64,000 nucleotides of DNA from Nymphaea colorata (GCF_008831285.2 NC_045149.1:11312417-11376416); one strand, 5' to 3'. Numbered from the stretch's first letter, positions 1 to 13,213 are shown. Notes: generated by a model from the letters alone, not told the origin. Numbers and translations are program-made.

Positions 1-359
1 AATGAGGATTTTGACTCTTGAGGGAGAGGTAGGGTTTGAGATTGATTGAAGAGGGACCAAGGAAGATGTTAGGGTCTAAAAATTGTTAGAGAGAGAGCCG
101 AAAAAATAAGAATTCATTGAAAACAAAAGCAGTGACAAGGCATCACCAAACAGCAAGTAATAAAAAACAGTATTCAAAAATAGAAAAATGAGCAAGAGCA
201 AAAAAACATGCAAAAACAAAAATAGGAGCATGAACAAAAAACAAAAAGAAAAAGAGGAACTGAGTAAGCTAGTCCGAGGCGGAAGTCGTCCTACGACTGA
301 TGCAAAGGGCAAGGTAGATATCTACCTTCACGATACATCCCACAGAAGCAACACTCTCT

Positions 360-1560
360 ACTATGTCCCTAAACATGCAATTGTTGCACTCTTTCCAAAC
401 CCACCACCAACAACAAATGAGCCAAGACTGCTGGGTAAAATGCCACCCATTGCTGACTGAAAGTGAATGTGAAAAGAGAAGAAGCTGCCTGAGGGAGCGG
501 AAATATGGGAGAGTATGGGGGAGGGAAGGCCAAGCGGTGGCAAGCAGCTAATAAAAGAAAGAGCAATCAACAAATAAGTGGTGCCTCCATTATAGAGATA
601 AAGAAGACACTAGTTTGCTAGATGGATCCCAAAATGCTGCAGATAATCTATGGTGTTAATGTGGCTAGCCAAAAGGATCCAGACAAAAACCATGGCATGG
701 GGTAAAGGGCTAGAGAACCAAAGAGTACAACGGTGGAGCCATGGAATGGCCGGCCCAAAAGTGGCATGGTAACACAAGGCAGAAGTAAAAGAGGCAGTAG
801 ACAAAATTGGCCAATAAAGGGCAAGGTTTGGGGTTGGTGGACCAGGTAAATGAATGATGACAGGGCATAAAAAATGTTCTCTCAAATGTGTGATGTAGAA
901 CAGACCATGATAAAGGTGTGCCATGTGTGAGGGGTGTGGAAGATATATTTGGACCAAAGAAAAGAGAAAAGGAGCTGGTCAAAGGTGGCTTATAGAGGCC
1001 AAGGTTATGGAGTAGGATGGAAGCATGACAATGTCATACCAATGTGATTCTACTGGCGAGGGAGAGGATCTTAGCTTATCAACCTTGCAAGCGGGAAAAC
1101 ATCTGTTGCTCAACATTCACCTAAAAGGAAGGCGGCAGTGGGAAAGAAGATAACGAAAGACTAAAATAACCAAATGGCATTGGAGAGAGTCTACAACCAA
1201 AAAATGCTGCTGCGGGATCAACATGAAGAAGTGGAAGCTGACGCTTAGCGGGATTAATGGAAAGCCCAGAAGCCGACTCAAAAAACGAAAGCAAGTGCTA
1301 GAATCTAGCAATGTGCTGACGAGAGGAAGCTTTGAAGACGATAACATCATCCACATACTGAACGGCGGAAAAACCAAACGGACTAGGGAGCAGCAACACA
1401 TCTAAAAAGTTTGGTACGGGCTTAATGAAGGCAGCGAAAGCTTCCACAACCAGGTTAAATGGATGAGGGGAAAGAGGACAACCCTGATAAAGCCCACAAT
1501 GCAAAGAAAAGAACTGACCAACAGACCCATTGAAGGAAATAGCCATATGAGCCCCAATAG
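360..1560 (-). pseudogene. Degenerate LINE (non-LTR retrotransposon) reverse transcriptase relic
   Basis: Read on the - strand, 1546-1298 encodes two linked reverse-transcriptase blocks of plant LINEs: a GCPLSPHPFNLVVEAF block (consensus QGDPLSPxLF) followed by QYVDDVIVF, the catalytic Y-x-D-D box. Downstream, towards lower coordinates, other frames show LINE-like remnants: a GCRLSPMPFGYF stretch near 1200, SLASRITLV near 1040, and a region from about 960 to 370 that resembles the C-terminal zf-RVT domain (LASHINTIDYLQHFGIHLAN). Frames change repeatedly and stops are present, so it is dead. No poly(A) tail (a T run on the + strand) or target duplication is visible at the left, so the 3' end is eroded or lies off the window. 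The RT blocks are secure; the extent towards 360 is inferred. Confidence 0.7.
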
Positions 1561-1735
1561 AGAGAGAGAGTGTGTGGAAGAGTATTTATAATAAAAATGA
1601 AAAACTTAGGCATGGTCTTAGATAGGTCCAAGTGATGTGTTGCTATATTATATAATTGGTGTAGTGGAAAGAGGGGGCGAGTGAATTGGGGAGAGAGAAA
1701 TGGACATCAACAGTGAAAAAAAGGGTTTTGGACCA

Positions 1736-1762
1736 TGTGTGTGTGTGCGTGTTTGTGTGTGT
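1736..1762. repeat. TG-rich microsatellite
   Basis: Short imperfect TG run interrupted by GC and TTT. Confidence 0.8.
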
Positions 1763-4700
1763 AACAAAAAAAAGATTTTAAACAAACAAAATAAAAAATT
1801 CATGATTCAAAATTCATAGATTCAAAATTATAGGCTTGTCTAGACAATTAAATAAAAACAATGTATGTAGCTTCAAGCTATGCATACACAGTAGTACCCA
1901 ATTAAAAAACATCCAATTTTTTGACAGTCTTGGGCTCCAGAACTATACAGATTTTGCCTTGGCGTACATTGACCATATCAGAAACCAAGAACTGCAAGTT
2001 GTACAAAAAATCGAGTATTCCCAAATATGTAGTAGCTTAACCTTAGATTTTAGTAAGATTTTTACTTATTATGATAAAGATACTTTTAAAACATCATTCA
2101 TATAATTTTTCTGTAGGTTTTATCCATTCCATAAGTGTGTAATAATCACTTTTCTTTTTCTTATCAAACTAAAACCAGAGAATTTAGTTAGCATCAAAAA
2201 AATCCACCTTAATTATTATATGAAAGAATATGAGGAGGATTTTCATCACCAATATGGAGAAAAGATGGCAATCACAAAAAAAAAAAATCACTTATAACCA
2301 AAGGTTGTCTATAGATCCTGCAAGTGAAATAAAATCACTAAGAAAAGAATCAATTAATAGCATATAGCAAACATACTGAATATTGAGGTCGAGTTTGAAT
2401 TGATGGAATAGAAACAAACATTTACAGCATAACAAAATGAGAAGTAACAAAGTAACAGAAATGGGCAAGACAGAGGCTGAATCTGAATAAAAAAGCATCT
2501 TCCATTTCTTGCCAATTCCTTGATTTTCTCATTGAATGGGGGAAGAGAGCCTTTTCTAACACTAAACTGGGATATAGAATTGTCATCTAATATTTGAGCC
2601 ATATGTCTAAAAGGACTGTCACGTCGCCTTCAAAAAGCCCACCATTCATCAATATATGAGTTTATTACACATTATGGCAACCAGAGTATTTGAAGAATAT
2701 CAAGTATCTCTATAGGACCTCAAGGGAAGCAATGAACAAGTAGCAAATATTCTAATTAATTAACTAACTAATTTTAGAAAATACAAAAAGAAGAATAGCA
2801 ACGGATATTATTTTTAAATGGTCAACATGAGACAATCATGAATAAGATTTTGGCCTACTGCCCAATGCTTAAGTCCTTGTACATAATAAAAGTGATGGAC
2901 AACAATTCATATATTAATTGCAGGTCCCGTGCCCAATGGGCAGGAATTTTGCTAAAGGATGAAGTTAATCCCATTCATGCTTAGAAATCTGATTTTTTCT
3001 TACCTAAAAGTAATCACCTCCAGAAATTCAGTATCAATTTGAAGAGAAAAATCAAAAGCGAATCCCTAAAGAATGAACTGACTATGGCTAAATGCAATAT
3101 ATCATGAATGGCCAAATAAAAGCAATAAGTAATTGTTTTTTAATATATCTCAACCTGAATTATAAATCTGAATGAATCCAATTAGAAAGGCCGAGTAAAA
3201 ATTTCTGGCTGAGAAAGTAGAATGGAAGAAAGAGATACAGGGTATGCCCCTTGTAGGCATCAAATGACTTTAAACTAAATATGTCATCCCGACAATGAAG
3301 TCCCACCAAATTCATTTGCTATGCCCTTAGTATCTGGTTGCACTGAAATCCTCTAAGTTCCATGTAGAATATGACTTTTTAATTTCTAGGCAATAGATGG
3401 CCTTTAACCAAATTCATTTGCTATGCCCTTATTATCTGTTGAATGAATTCATCTTATATCTTTTTAAACTAAAGCACTTGGTCCATATTATGTATTAAGA
3501 AGTAAGAATTCATCATGGTATATCCTACACAGCTGTGGAGCTTTCAATAGTGCATATTCAATTCAATAAATGGATCCACATCTGTTCCCTATGTTTATTA
3601 CTTTGATGGTTATCTGTACATATATTCAGAACAACATAGTGGATGTTATAAGTTTAATACTTAATGTTGGGATTCATTATTTTCCTGTCCTATTTTTGTA
3701 ATTTTTATCTCTTCCTTATTTTTTTCTTCCTGTTATCTTCAGAGGCACGGAATATCTTCAACTCTAGTTGTTGACTTTAAGAGCATTCTTCTAACCATTG
3801 TATCAAGCAGAAGGCTTGAAGTGCAAACCAAAGACCACCACTTCATGGTTGTATGCCATGTTCAAAGTGAAAGCATTAAAATATTCATAATGGTGCATTT
3901 AATAGTGGACTTGTTTTAATAGTATCCACCAACAAATGAAAAGTTCAAGGATTACTGATCCCCCAAGCACTATCAAGAGATTGTTGTCATTAGTATTCAT
4001 TCCTTTTACAAGGTTTGCAATTTCATCTTCTTCACTATAAAGACTCGTATGATGGAAGCAATTTGAGAATGCCCTCAAATTAAAGGCGGAAACAATGATA
4101 TTCAAACATGAAAACATGGGAAGAAGTCACATCAAAGAAATAAGAAAACAACAACGAAAAGTTAGAAAAGTTTTGATGCACACAAAGAAAAGGAAAAACG
4201 AGATGAAAGTGAAAAATGAAATAGCATGCTGCATTTCCTCGCCAACAGTGGGATTCTCTCAATCAAAGTTCTCTTTTCTGCTCTCCCCTATGAAGCTGTG
4301 GAACCAGAATCAAGAGAATCTGACTTCACACACTTCCTTGCCAAAAATATATTTTGATTAATGTTAATGCCTAACTTCTAGACAAGTCTTTAATGATTTT
4401 CTCTCCATATTTTGGCATCCACAATCAATTTTCGCTGCTGGAATCATCAAGATCCTGAAGGAAACCAAACAATCATCAAACTCAAATAAAAAACAAAGCA
4501 AAGTTTAGAACTTTTTATTTCTTGTACAATCCGCAACCCCGACATAATCTGGGGAAAGAAAAAGAACATAGAGAACTTGCAAACTTGGTCATTCATCATC
4601 CCCTCTTTTTCTGCTCTCCAAATCTGCCAACTCTCCGTTCTTGAAGCCATTCGAGTTCTAAATTTTTAGACTCCACCACATCACAATGATCCTCAATGAT

Positions 4701-5089
4701 AAACCTCCTTTCACTTCCACTCTGTTAACTTCAAACACTGATTTCCTCCATCACTAACTGGGCCTGAACCCTTGAACCCTTGAACCCCTGAACCAGCCAC
4801 TACCATAACCACCACAATCTCCACCGGATTGCCATCTCATCGAACAACAACACTTCATCTCAAGCCAATGCCGGGTTCCTCCATCTCATATTTTGTTCAA
4901 CGTGTTTACAATAATATATATCATTATATGGTGAAGAATTGACCAATGCAAGAAGCCACTGGTACCATTTACATAACAAGAAGTAAATATTTAGAAAGAG
5001 CCATCCTACATCAAAAAGGAAATCTCCACCAGAACGGCAAGAAATTGATGCCCATTGAACATGCTGCAATAAATTTTTTGATGCCATCA
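1763..5089. other. Intergenic, no gene recognised
   Basis: AT-rich sequence with only short open frames that have no recognisable motif and no codon bias. The one structure seen is a 25-bp exact direct repeat (ACCAAATTCATTTGCTATGC followed by CCTTA) at 3305 and 3407, 102 bp apart. The stretch around 4740-4870 is C/A-rich and repetitive (repeats of CTTGAACCC). Confidence 0.6.
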
Positions 5090-6420
5090 ACACTCTCTCT
5101 TAAGTGGGGGGCACAGATTCAGATAACCACGCTTGCTTTTAATGTCGTCAAATTATTTGAGTGGACGACCTTTTTTAAGTCTCTCTGCTAGTTGCTTTGT
5201 GCTCTTATGACATCTCAAGTTCTCCTGTTTGAACTTTTTTATGAACATAGTGACAGTCAATTTCTATATATTTTATCTGTTCATAAAAAAATAGAGTTCA
5301 CTGCTATGCATACTGCTGTTTGTTGTTGAAGCGCATAGAAATGAGAGAATTAACAGTCAGTCTTATATCTTGAACCCGAGGTTTTACCCAAATCAGTTCA
5401 TTTGCAGTAGAGTTCACTGCTATAGGTACCACTGTTTGGTTGACACTTGGCCTAGATACTTATTGCTTTTTGCTCTTCTAGGATACAAGATTGCCGCCAA
5501 CATAGGCACAGTAACCAGTCCTAGACTTTCTGTTTGAACTGCTAGCCCAGCCCACATCTGAATAGCCTCGTGTATTTGCATTTCCATTTACCATGTACGC
5601 AAGTCTTGACCAGGAGTTTTCTTCAAATACTCAAAATCCTGTCAACAGCCTTTACATGAATTGCTTTGAGGGAATGTATATGCTGTCTTACTATGTTTAC
5701 TATACATTGATATCTGGCCTAGTGACAGTGTCATATATCAACTTTTCAGTCAGCCTTTGCTAGCTTGAGGCCTCTTCAATGTTGTTCTTGCCTTTATCAA
5801 GTTTGATCTAGGGCTCTATAGGTGTGTTTGTACCTCTTGCTCCCATTTCCCCGTTTTTTTCAACAAATTAAAAAAAAATACATTTGCATAGAGGTAAAAA
5901 TATTTTATCAATTTCAATATTGAAAAATATTTTAGCCTTCCCCACTCCTTTATTTTGAATGATTTATGTAAACAAGATTTGGTCTGACGCATATCCTAAT
6001 CATCATTACCTGTAATAATTATGCCATCTACATAAATTAAAACAATAAATGTCTTACCATCAGAATTTATATTAAACATAGAATTGTTAGAGTCACATTT
6101 GGTGAATTTTCTATGCTCCAGAGCATCATTCTGTTTCTATTACTATGCCCTACGAGATTACTTCATCCCATAAATGGACTTCCAGAGTTTGCATACAAAG
6201 GTTAGGGGTCCTGCCATAGAGTGTCATGGTGATTGATCCACACAGATTTATTCCTTTTAGTCCCTTATACAAAGGCATTCTTGACATCTAGTTCCAATAG
6301 AGGCCAATCAAAATTATAGGAAATAAATAAAAGAATTCTGATGATCTTCATTTTGGCTACCAGAGCAAAGGTCTCTTCATAGTCCAGCACCTATATTAGG
6401 ATTTAGATTGGTCTCAATGT
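5090..6420 (-). pseudogene. Degenerate Ty1/copia pol relic (RT-RNase H end)
   Basis: No long frame survives, but the nucleotide order matches a copia pol read on the - strand. At 5240-5330 the sequence corresponds to the HIEIDCHYV and DNKSAI region of RNase H; the same DNA phrase, 'catagtgacagtc', occurs in the intact element at 39115. A tract near 5090-5120 looks like a PPT complement. Around 6010-6040 the sequence recalls the YVDD box region, near 6270-6300 the MDVKNAFL motif, and near 6360-6390 the ETFAPVA motif. The order RNase H then RT with increasing coordinate is right for a - strand copia. LTRs were not found. This is inferred from word-level similarity, so the boundaries are soft. 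Confidence 0.6.
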
Positions 6421-6574
6421 TTCGGGGTGCCACCATTGAGCTCAGAGTAACCATTTTCTTGTGCGGACTCAACTATCTCCTCTCTTTCTTCATTTTCAAA
6501 ACTTTGAGTGATTACAAACACATCAAAATCTTTGTATTCGGAAATGCCAGGCAAGAAAATGCTGTTGTAGCGTG

Positions 6575-7440
6575 TAGACGAACCAATTCGAGCTTGATCT
6601 AAGCCAGCTCGGTCTCAGCTAGGCTCATACATTACTCGACCCGACTTGAGTCAAGTTTTATATGGTTGGCGTGAGCTCTACCCAAACATAAATTCTCAGA
6701 TTTTCCTTAAAACAAAGAAGGCAAATTTTGAGGAAAAAAACATTGGACTCACTGGCTTTGTGCTGCCACCGTGGCATGCCCGTGGACAGAGATACAACTG
6801 GACATGCCAAACAGTGCCTGAAACTGTCAGTTTCCATCTTTGTTTGCTGGAATGAATCGATGCAAGGGGAAAACCATGAGAAAATTAAAAAAACAGCAAA
6901 ATAAAAAAACTTGTCATGGGTGGGCTACCATTGTGCCCCTATGACGGCTTGACAATCATCAGAGCAACCGGTGGCTTGCTAGAGGCTGAAGATGGTTGCA
7001 AAGAGCCTGAAATGATGACTTAAGAGAAGAGGTTTTGGGCGAGGAGAGAGAAACCAAAGGAAAAAACAGAGTTTCAAGCACAGCACATCTTTATTCCTTA
7101 TCGGAAAATTTTAAAACTGCCCCATGATTTCCTGTGGTTTTAAGAGAAGCGATTATAAAAGTGTACAATGTTTGCCACCTCACTTTTTTAGGGAACATTT
7201 GTAGAAAATGATTGATGACTTTGCATTTTGCAAATTTTAAATTGTTTTCGGAAACTTAAAAAAAAAACTGAAATGAACACGAACCTACTCGAGTTTTATC
7301 CAGTCGAGCTCATGTAACTTGAACTTGGCTCATTTACAAAGTTGAGTTTTGACTTACGCTCGAGCTTGACTTATTTAACAAACAAGTCGAGGTTAACCAA
7401 GCGAGTTCAAGTCGAGTTGACTTGACTCTTTATAGATCTC
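6575..7440. repeat. CGAG/CTCG-rich repeat segments
   Basis: Two stretches (6575-6665 and 7283-7440) are dense in CGAG, CTCG, TCGAGCT and GACTTGAGTC words in both orientations, as in common plant non-autonomous DNA transposon or satellite-like repeats. They may be the two ends of one decayed element about 860 bp long, but no clean terminal inverted repeat or target duplication is visible. The sequence between them and on to 7990 shows nothing recognisable. Confidence 0.35.
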
Positions 7441-7997
7441 TATGTTGCAGTTTGAACTGTCCTCCTCTTGACTAATATTATAGGAGAAGAAGGAACGAGC
7501 TCAACTATCTTGTATAAGATTTAGGTAGTTTTATCACTAAATTTACTTAATGCTTTGATTTTCTCTTATAATGATAGATGCATGAAGTTTCATGGACCGT
7601 GCATACTGTTGAAATTCTCTTTAGGCTCGTGCATAACAGTCATTATGTTTTAGCTTGTCTGCATGACTTTTAGATATCTTTAGCATAGTTTTTGTACTGT
7701 TAATTAATTAATTTGTGAGTTCCGTTGTCTATATTAAAAGCATTTTCTCTGTTTTATTTAGACTTAGGGTACATGAATGTATTATAGTTATAGATTTTCA
7801 TTTTGATAATTTGAATACAATACTGACATTTGTTTATTTGTTTTTTAGGGTTTTAAGCACTAACCTATTCATCAAATACTATTCTGGAGCATAATTGAAG
7901 ATATTTCATTGAGCCAAAAGGCAAGAACACCCCCAACTAAGGCAAAGTGTGTCCCCTTACACCAAGCATTTGTCTAAGGGGTAGGTTCCTTGTAGAG

Positions 7998-8326
7998 TGT
8001 TAAGGAAAGTTTTGAATGAAGATTGACGAGCCTATAATTGTGGATCTAATCAGCAAGAGATTGACGAGCCTATAATTGTGGATCTGATTAGGAAGAGATA
8101 AAAACATCAATCGTATTTAATCTGATTTACGTTTTTATATCTTGCCTTTTTTTTGTTGTAACCTCCCATCAATTGTACTCTATATAAACGTTGTATTCTC
8201 AATTATACACACAATAGAAAAGATTCCATCCTAAGCTCGTGTCCTCTCTCTCTCTCATGGTATTCTTTATTCCATCCTAAGCTCGTGCCCTCTCTTTCTC
8301 TCTCACGATATTCTTGAGGCTTTTCA
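7998..8326 (+). repeat. 5' LTR of copia element 1
   Basis: 329 bp, starting TGTTAAGG and ending TTTTCA. U3 holds a 38-bp tandem duplication (8021-8058 and 8059-8096) that is also present in the 3' LTR. A TATA-like TATATAAA lies at 8181-8188. Near the 3' end a second, 48-bp duplication (units starting at 8224 and 8272) is absent from the 3' LTR and explains the length difference from it. Confidence 0.93.
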
Positions 8327-8364
8327 TGGTATCAGAGCCATCATCTTCTTCCTCTAGAAGTATT

Positions 8365-11300
8365 ATGTCAAACTCATTGTCAACTCAATGGAATGCTATC
8401 GCTGCACTTGTCTCTGTTAAACTTAACCGAGACAACTATCTACTATGGAGCTCTCAACAGGAGTCGGTCAAGGAGTCCCAAGAATTTGTACAGTTCATAG
8501 ATGGGACGTTCCCCGTTCCTCTAGAAACCATTGTGGACGATGGCAAGATTGAAGGAAATCTAGACTTCGCTGTTTGGAAGAGGTCTGATCGACTAGCACT
8601 AAGTTGGATCAAGGCCACTGTCTCCGAACCAGTTCTTTGACAAATCGTGACTAGTAAATCAGCGCTTGACGCATGGAATATGCTGAAAAAGTCGTTTAGT
8701 TCTCAATCACCTTTGAGAATAATGCTGCTGCGAAAGGAGTTACATTTCATTAAAAAAAGCAATATGGATATGTGAACCTACTTGGAGCGAATCAAATTTC
8801 TTGCAGATGTGCTAGCCGCAGCAAGATTATACACAATGGATGGTGATCTTATACAGATCACAACAAACGGTTTGCCTATTGAATACGAAAGTTTTGTGAC
8901 TCTCATTAGTGCTAATTCTTCAAATGCCTCAATTACGTTCTCTGAGTTGTTTGATCTTTTGCTCATGCAGGAGAAGAGACTTGACATGTTCAAGTCAGCT
9001 ATGGTCGATCCTCACAAATCTGTCCAAGCATTTCCGTAGGCTGAAAACCAGATTGCTTTCAACACTTTTCGAGGGCACGGAAGAGGACGAGGTGGGTTCA
9101 GAGGTCAGCAAGGATGTCGATTCCAAGGAAGAGGAAATCAACCACATATTCAAACTCAACCACAACAACATGGAGATTCAAACAAAAATGCAAGAAATGG
9201 AAGCCATCCTCACACCATCATAACAAGCCAATACTGTGCATGGAAGGGTCACTCGGCAAGGACATGTTATGTTATTCTGCATGCATTCTCGGCTATGAAT
9301 ATACAGGAATCCACTAGTGAATATTGGTATCCCGACTCGGGAGCAATCAATCATATTGTCAATAACGATGAGATGATGCACAACAAGACAACATATGATG
9401 GATCAGACAATATCATGATTGGTAATGGTTCAAGTCTCGCTACTAAGCATACATGGAATTTATTAGTTAACTCTGTAGGGACTTTGTTTCATCTTAACAA
9501 TGCCCTACATGTGCCCAAAATGGCTTATAATCTTTTATTAGTGGGAAAATTTACATCTGAAAATGATTGCATTTTTCAATTCTCACCACATGAATTTGTT
9601 ATTAAGGATCGACAGACGGGCAAGATTCTACTTCAAGGACCAAAGATGTGTAATGGGCTCTATCCCATTAAGGCGACGAGATCAAACATGGATTCGTTTT
9701 CAACCAAAGGAGCAGCGTTTAGTTGCTGGTTTCCAGCAGCCGTCCATAAAATTTCAGCATCATTTGAACTATGGCATCGACGTCTTGGTCATGCCAACAA
9801 GAAGGTCGTTGGTTTTTTAAATTCCAGTAGATTCATATCAATCAATTCTCCAATTCTGAAAGGAGTATGTCAGTCTTGTCTTTTGGGAAAGACACATAAA
9901 CAACCCTTTCCAACTTCTGATTCTCAAGCCTCATGACCTCTTGAAATTCTTGATATGGATGTATGGGGACTTACCCTGATCTCCTCTCGAGAGGGATTCA
10001 GGTTCCTTCTACTCATCATTGACAATTATTCTAGATTTTCATGGCTGTTTCCTCTTAAAGCTAAGTCTAAAGTTGTTTTATGTTTCAAGAATTTTAAGAC
10101 TTTGATTGAAAGTGGTAAAATGCACATATATGCTCCGTTCATTCTGACAATGACAAGGAATTTGTGAACTTTGACTTAGCCTCATTCTGTGATGAAAATG
10201 GGATTTTGCATAAATTTTCTTGCCCTTACACTCCGTAACAAAATGGTATTCTTGAATGGAAAAATCGTCATGTCGTCAAAACGGGATTAAGTATGCTTTA
10301 TGATGTTGGACTATCCTCTAATTTCTAGGTTGATGTTTTTCGCACTGCCACTTATATTATCAATCGTTTACCAACTTTGAAGCTACAACGCAAATCGCCC
10401 TTTTATATGCTGTTTCACAAGGATCCAGAATATGCACACTTGAGGGTTTTTGGAACCACATGCTATCCACTATTGACGCCTATGAATGATTCCAATTTTC
10501 AGCCCAAGACTACTCCATGTATTTTCTTGGGTTATACTAGTCATCATAAAGGATATTTATGCTATGACAAGTGACATCATCGCATTCTTATATCTCGGCA
10601 TGTTGTCTTTGACGAAACTCACACCGATGGGTCCGATTGTCATGGGGATTTCTCAGATGAACTAGTCTCTCGTTGGCTGCCAAATATGACCTACGGCTCC
10701 CCCTCTAGTCCAGTCGATCAACGTGTGATCCAACACAGTCCACGACAGCCTCCATTTACACTATGCTACCTCTTCCTATGGCTGAAACATCTGCCATGAC
10801 TTCACCTCGTGAGCACCTCAGTCTGTTACTCAATGAGGCTGCAAATCCTACATCAGTGCCGCCATCTGTTCTGGATGCACCAACTACGTCAAATTTGGCT
10901 ATTGATGCTGCCACCACCAGTCTTGATCCTCCCAATCAACCTCATCCAATGCTGACCTGTTTCATGACTGGTTCATTAAAACCAAAAGTCTGGAGGAACT
11001 GGGGACTTTTAAAAAAGCCATTCAATCAGCATGTTGGCATAATGATATGCAAAATGAGTTCTCTGCATTACAGAAAAACAAAACCTGGCATCTTGTTCCC
11101 CCACAGCCAGATTTCCATGTTATCAGTTCCAAATGGGTTTACAAAATTAAACGTCAACCTGATGGTTCCATCGCATGGCATAAAGCTCGACCTGTCGCTC
11201 GGGGTTTTCTTCAAATGGCGGGCATTGACAATCAAGAAACTTTTAGTCCCATTGTAAAACCCACCACTATCAGAGTGTTACTCTCTCTAGCTGCCCACTT

Positions 11301-12540
11301 CGGTTGGTCTTTACGGCAACTTGATTTTGACAATGCATTTCTTAATGGGTATCTTTTCGAAGATGTCTATATGGCTCAGCCTAAGGGATTTCAAGATACC
11401 ACCTTTCCTTATTATGTTTGCAAATAAGATAAAGTACTCTATGAGCTCAAGCAGGCTCCACAAGCATGGTATCATTGCCTGAGTTGCTTTATTGCTAATC
11501 TTGGGTTTGTGGTGCCTAATCTGATGCATCCTTGTTTATTTACTACCGCAATGGTCATCAGCTTTATCTTCTTGTTTACATTGATGTTTGGATCATCACC
11601 GAGCCTACACCAACTCTCATTTCTCGTATCATTACATAGCTTGGTTCCACTTTTTTGGTTAAAGATCTTGGCCCTCCCACGTATTCTCTAGGCTAAGCAT
11701 TGAAGTCAAGCGACAACCCGGGGAGATATACTTGTGCCAACAAAGTTACATTAATAGCATTCTTTGCAAACCTCAAATGGATAAAGCTAAACCCATGACC
11801 TCTCCCATGGTGACTACCAAAAATCTCACAGCCGTTGAAGAATCCTAATTTTCGGACCCCACGCTATATCGAAGTGTGATAGGTGCATTATAGTATGTTA
11901 TACTCCCTGATATCACATTTGCAGTACATGCCTGTCAATTTATGCACTCCCCCAAAGTGGCTCATTGGACGATGGTTAAAAGAACACTTTGGTATTTAAA
12001 ATGCACCAGTCATTATGTTCTCGCTTGACTCAATCACCTTCATTGCAATAGAGAATCTATGCCGATGCAGACTGGGCTGGAAGTCTGGAAGTTCGAAAGT
12101 CGACTGGTGGTTTTGTTGCTCTCTTAGAAAATAATGTTATCTCATGGGCCTCCAGAAAACAAAGGACAGTAGCCTGATCCAGCACTAAAGCTGAGTACAA
12201 ATCCCTAGCTTGTGCTGCTGCAGAAATGCTATGGTTAAAGTTGCTTCTCAAAGAATTGAAGATCTCCTCACAAGATACACTGGTTCTATGGTGTGATAAT
12301 ATAGACGCTTTATACCTAGCAGCAAATCCAGTCTTTCATGCTTGTACCAAACATGTTGAAATTGATTTTCACTTCGTTAGAGATCACATCAATAAGGGAG
12401 AGATACAAGTGAACTTTATTCAAACCAAAGAGCAACTAGCAGATCGGATGACAAAGGCTCTTGGAGGAACGACATTCACGATTTTCAAAAACAATCTCAA
12501 CGTTGTGGAACTACCCGTTCAGATTGCGGGAGACTGTTAA
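8365..12540 (+). pseudogene. gag-pol pseudogene of copia element 1
   Basis: Copia polyprotein broken into many frames. Gag starts at the ATG at 8365 (LNRDNYLLWSSQ) and meets a TGA at 8638. Protease is seen at 9295-9936 with the DSGA active-site motif, followed by the pre-integrase LWHRRLGHA zinc motif. The integrase core (DVWG, then LLIIDNYSRFSWLF) is at 9955-10167, with later parts to 10574. RT is at 11047-11700 (KWVYKIKRQPDGS, then DFDNAFLNGYLFEDVYMAQP). The RT catalytic box reads YIDVW instead of YVDDx, so a catalytic aspartate is lost. RNase H remnants run to the TAA at 12538-12540 (ADADWAG; KHVEIDFHFVRDHI). In-frame stops are scattered throughout, for example after 11427. Confidence 0.9.
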
Positions 12541-12815
12541 GGAAAGTTTTGAATGAAGATTGATGAGCCTATAATTGTAGATCTAATCAGCAAGAGATTT
12601 ACGAGCCTATAATTGTGGATCTGATTAGCAAGAGAACGTCAATCATATTGGATCTGATTTACGTTTTTATATCTTCCCTCTTTTATTGTTGTAACCTCCC
12701 ATCAATTGTACTCTATATATAAGTTGTATTCTCAATCATACACACAGTAGAAAAGGTTCCATCCTAAGCTTGTGTCCTCTCTCTCTCTCTCTCACGATAT
12801 TCTTGATGCTTTTCA
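12535..12815 (+). repeat. 3' LTR of copia element 1
   Basis: 281 bp, TGTTAAGG to TTTTCA, with the same U3 tandem duplication as the 5' LTR but with several substitutions and without the 48-bp downstream duplication. It is followed by the TAGAG target copy. Confidence 0.93.
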
Positions 12816-12827
12816 TAGAGCGTCTGG

Positions 12828-13213
12828 CCTTTTTGATTGGATGCTCCTTTCTTTCAAAAATAAAAAACAAAAAAAGGCTGTTCAGTGTTGGAACCCCTGA
12901 ATGTCCGATGACCACTGCATGGCGGGAGGCCATTGTGTCCCCTCCATGGTGCAAGCAGCTCTCCGGCAGGCCGTGGCCGATCGCCCAGAACTACCAGCAA
13001 TGACTTGTTGGGCATCACAAGTGCATGGGGAAGGTCATTGCCTCCCTTCAATGCCCGACCTGGCATCGCCGGTAGCCTAGAATCACCAGCAAAGTCTTGC
13101 TGGACATCACTGGCACTGCGGAGCGGAGGCGACAACCTCCTCTCATGCAATGGTCATAAGGCATTGGGGAGGCCCTGATGACCGACATTGTTTTTTTGCA
13201 AAAAAAAAAAAAC
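12828..13213 (+). mobile_element. 386-bp poly(A)-ended insertion with 9-bp direct repeats
   Basis: AGCGTCTGG occurs at 12819-12827 and again at 13214-13222. Between them lies a GC-richer block (about 12890-13190) ending in T7-GC and then a run of 13 A (13200-13212). A 9-bp flanking duplication and a terminal A run suggest a retroposed sequence (SINE-like, or a truncated retrotransposed transcript) inserted by target-primed reverse transcription. Internally, an ACCAGCAA..TCTTG(C/T)TGG phrase is repeated (near 12991 and 13089). No coding frame is recognisable. A MULE, which also makes 9-bp duplications, is the alternative, but clear terminal inverted repeats are not seen. Confidence 0.5.

Larger units (their letters stand above)
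7998..12815 (+). mobile_element. Copia element 1, complete but degenerate LTR retrotransposon
   Basis: A 4818-bp insertion bounded by LTRs 7998-8326 and 12535-12815 that begin TGTTAAGG and end TTTTCA. It is flanked by a perfect 5-bp target duplication TAGAG (7993-7997 and 12816-12820). The primer-binding site TGGTATCAGAGC starts directly after the 5' LTR at 8327 and matches initiator tRNA-Met, as usual for plant copia. The 3' LTR is preceded by a weak purine tract (GCGGGAGAC). Internal order gag, protease, integrase, RT, RNase H is diagnostic of copia. The gag and pre-integrase wording resembles the Ale/Retrofit lineage, but this is tentative. Many stops and frameshifts show it is inactive. 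Confidence 0.95.

Noticed and set aside
8001-8096. Short direct repeats that might suggest a CRISPR-like array
   Set aside because: Only two 38-bp units without spacers. They are a tandem duplication in the LTR of a plant retrotransposon.
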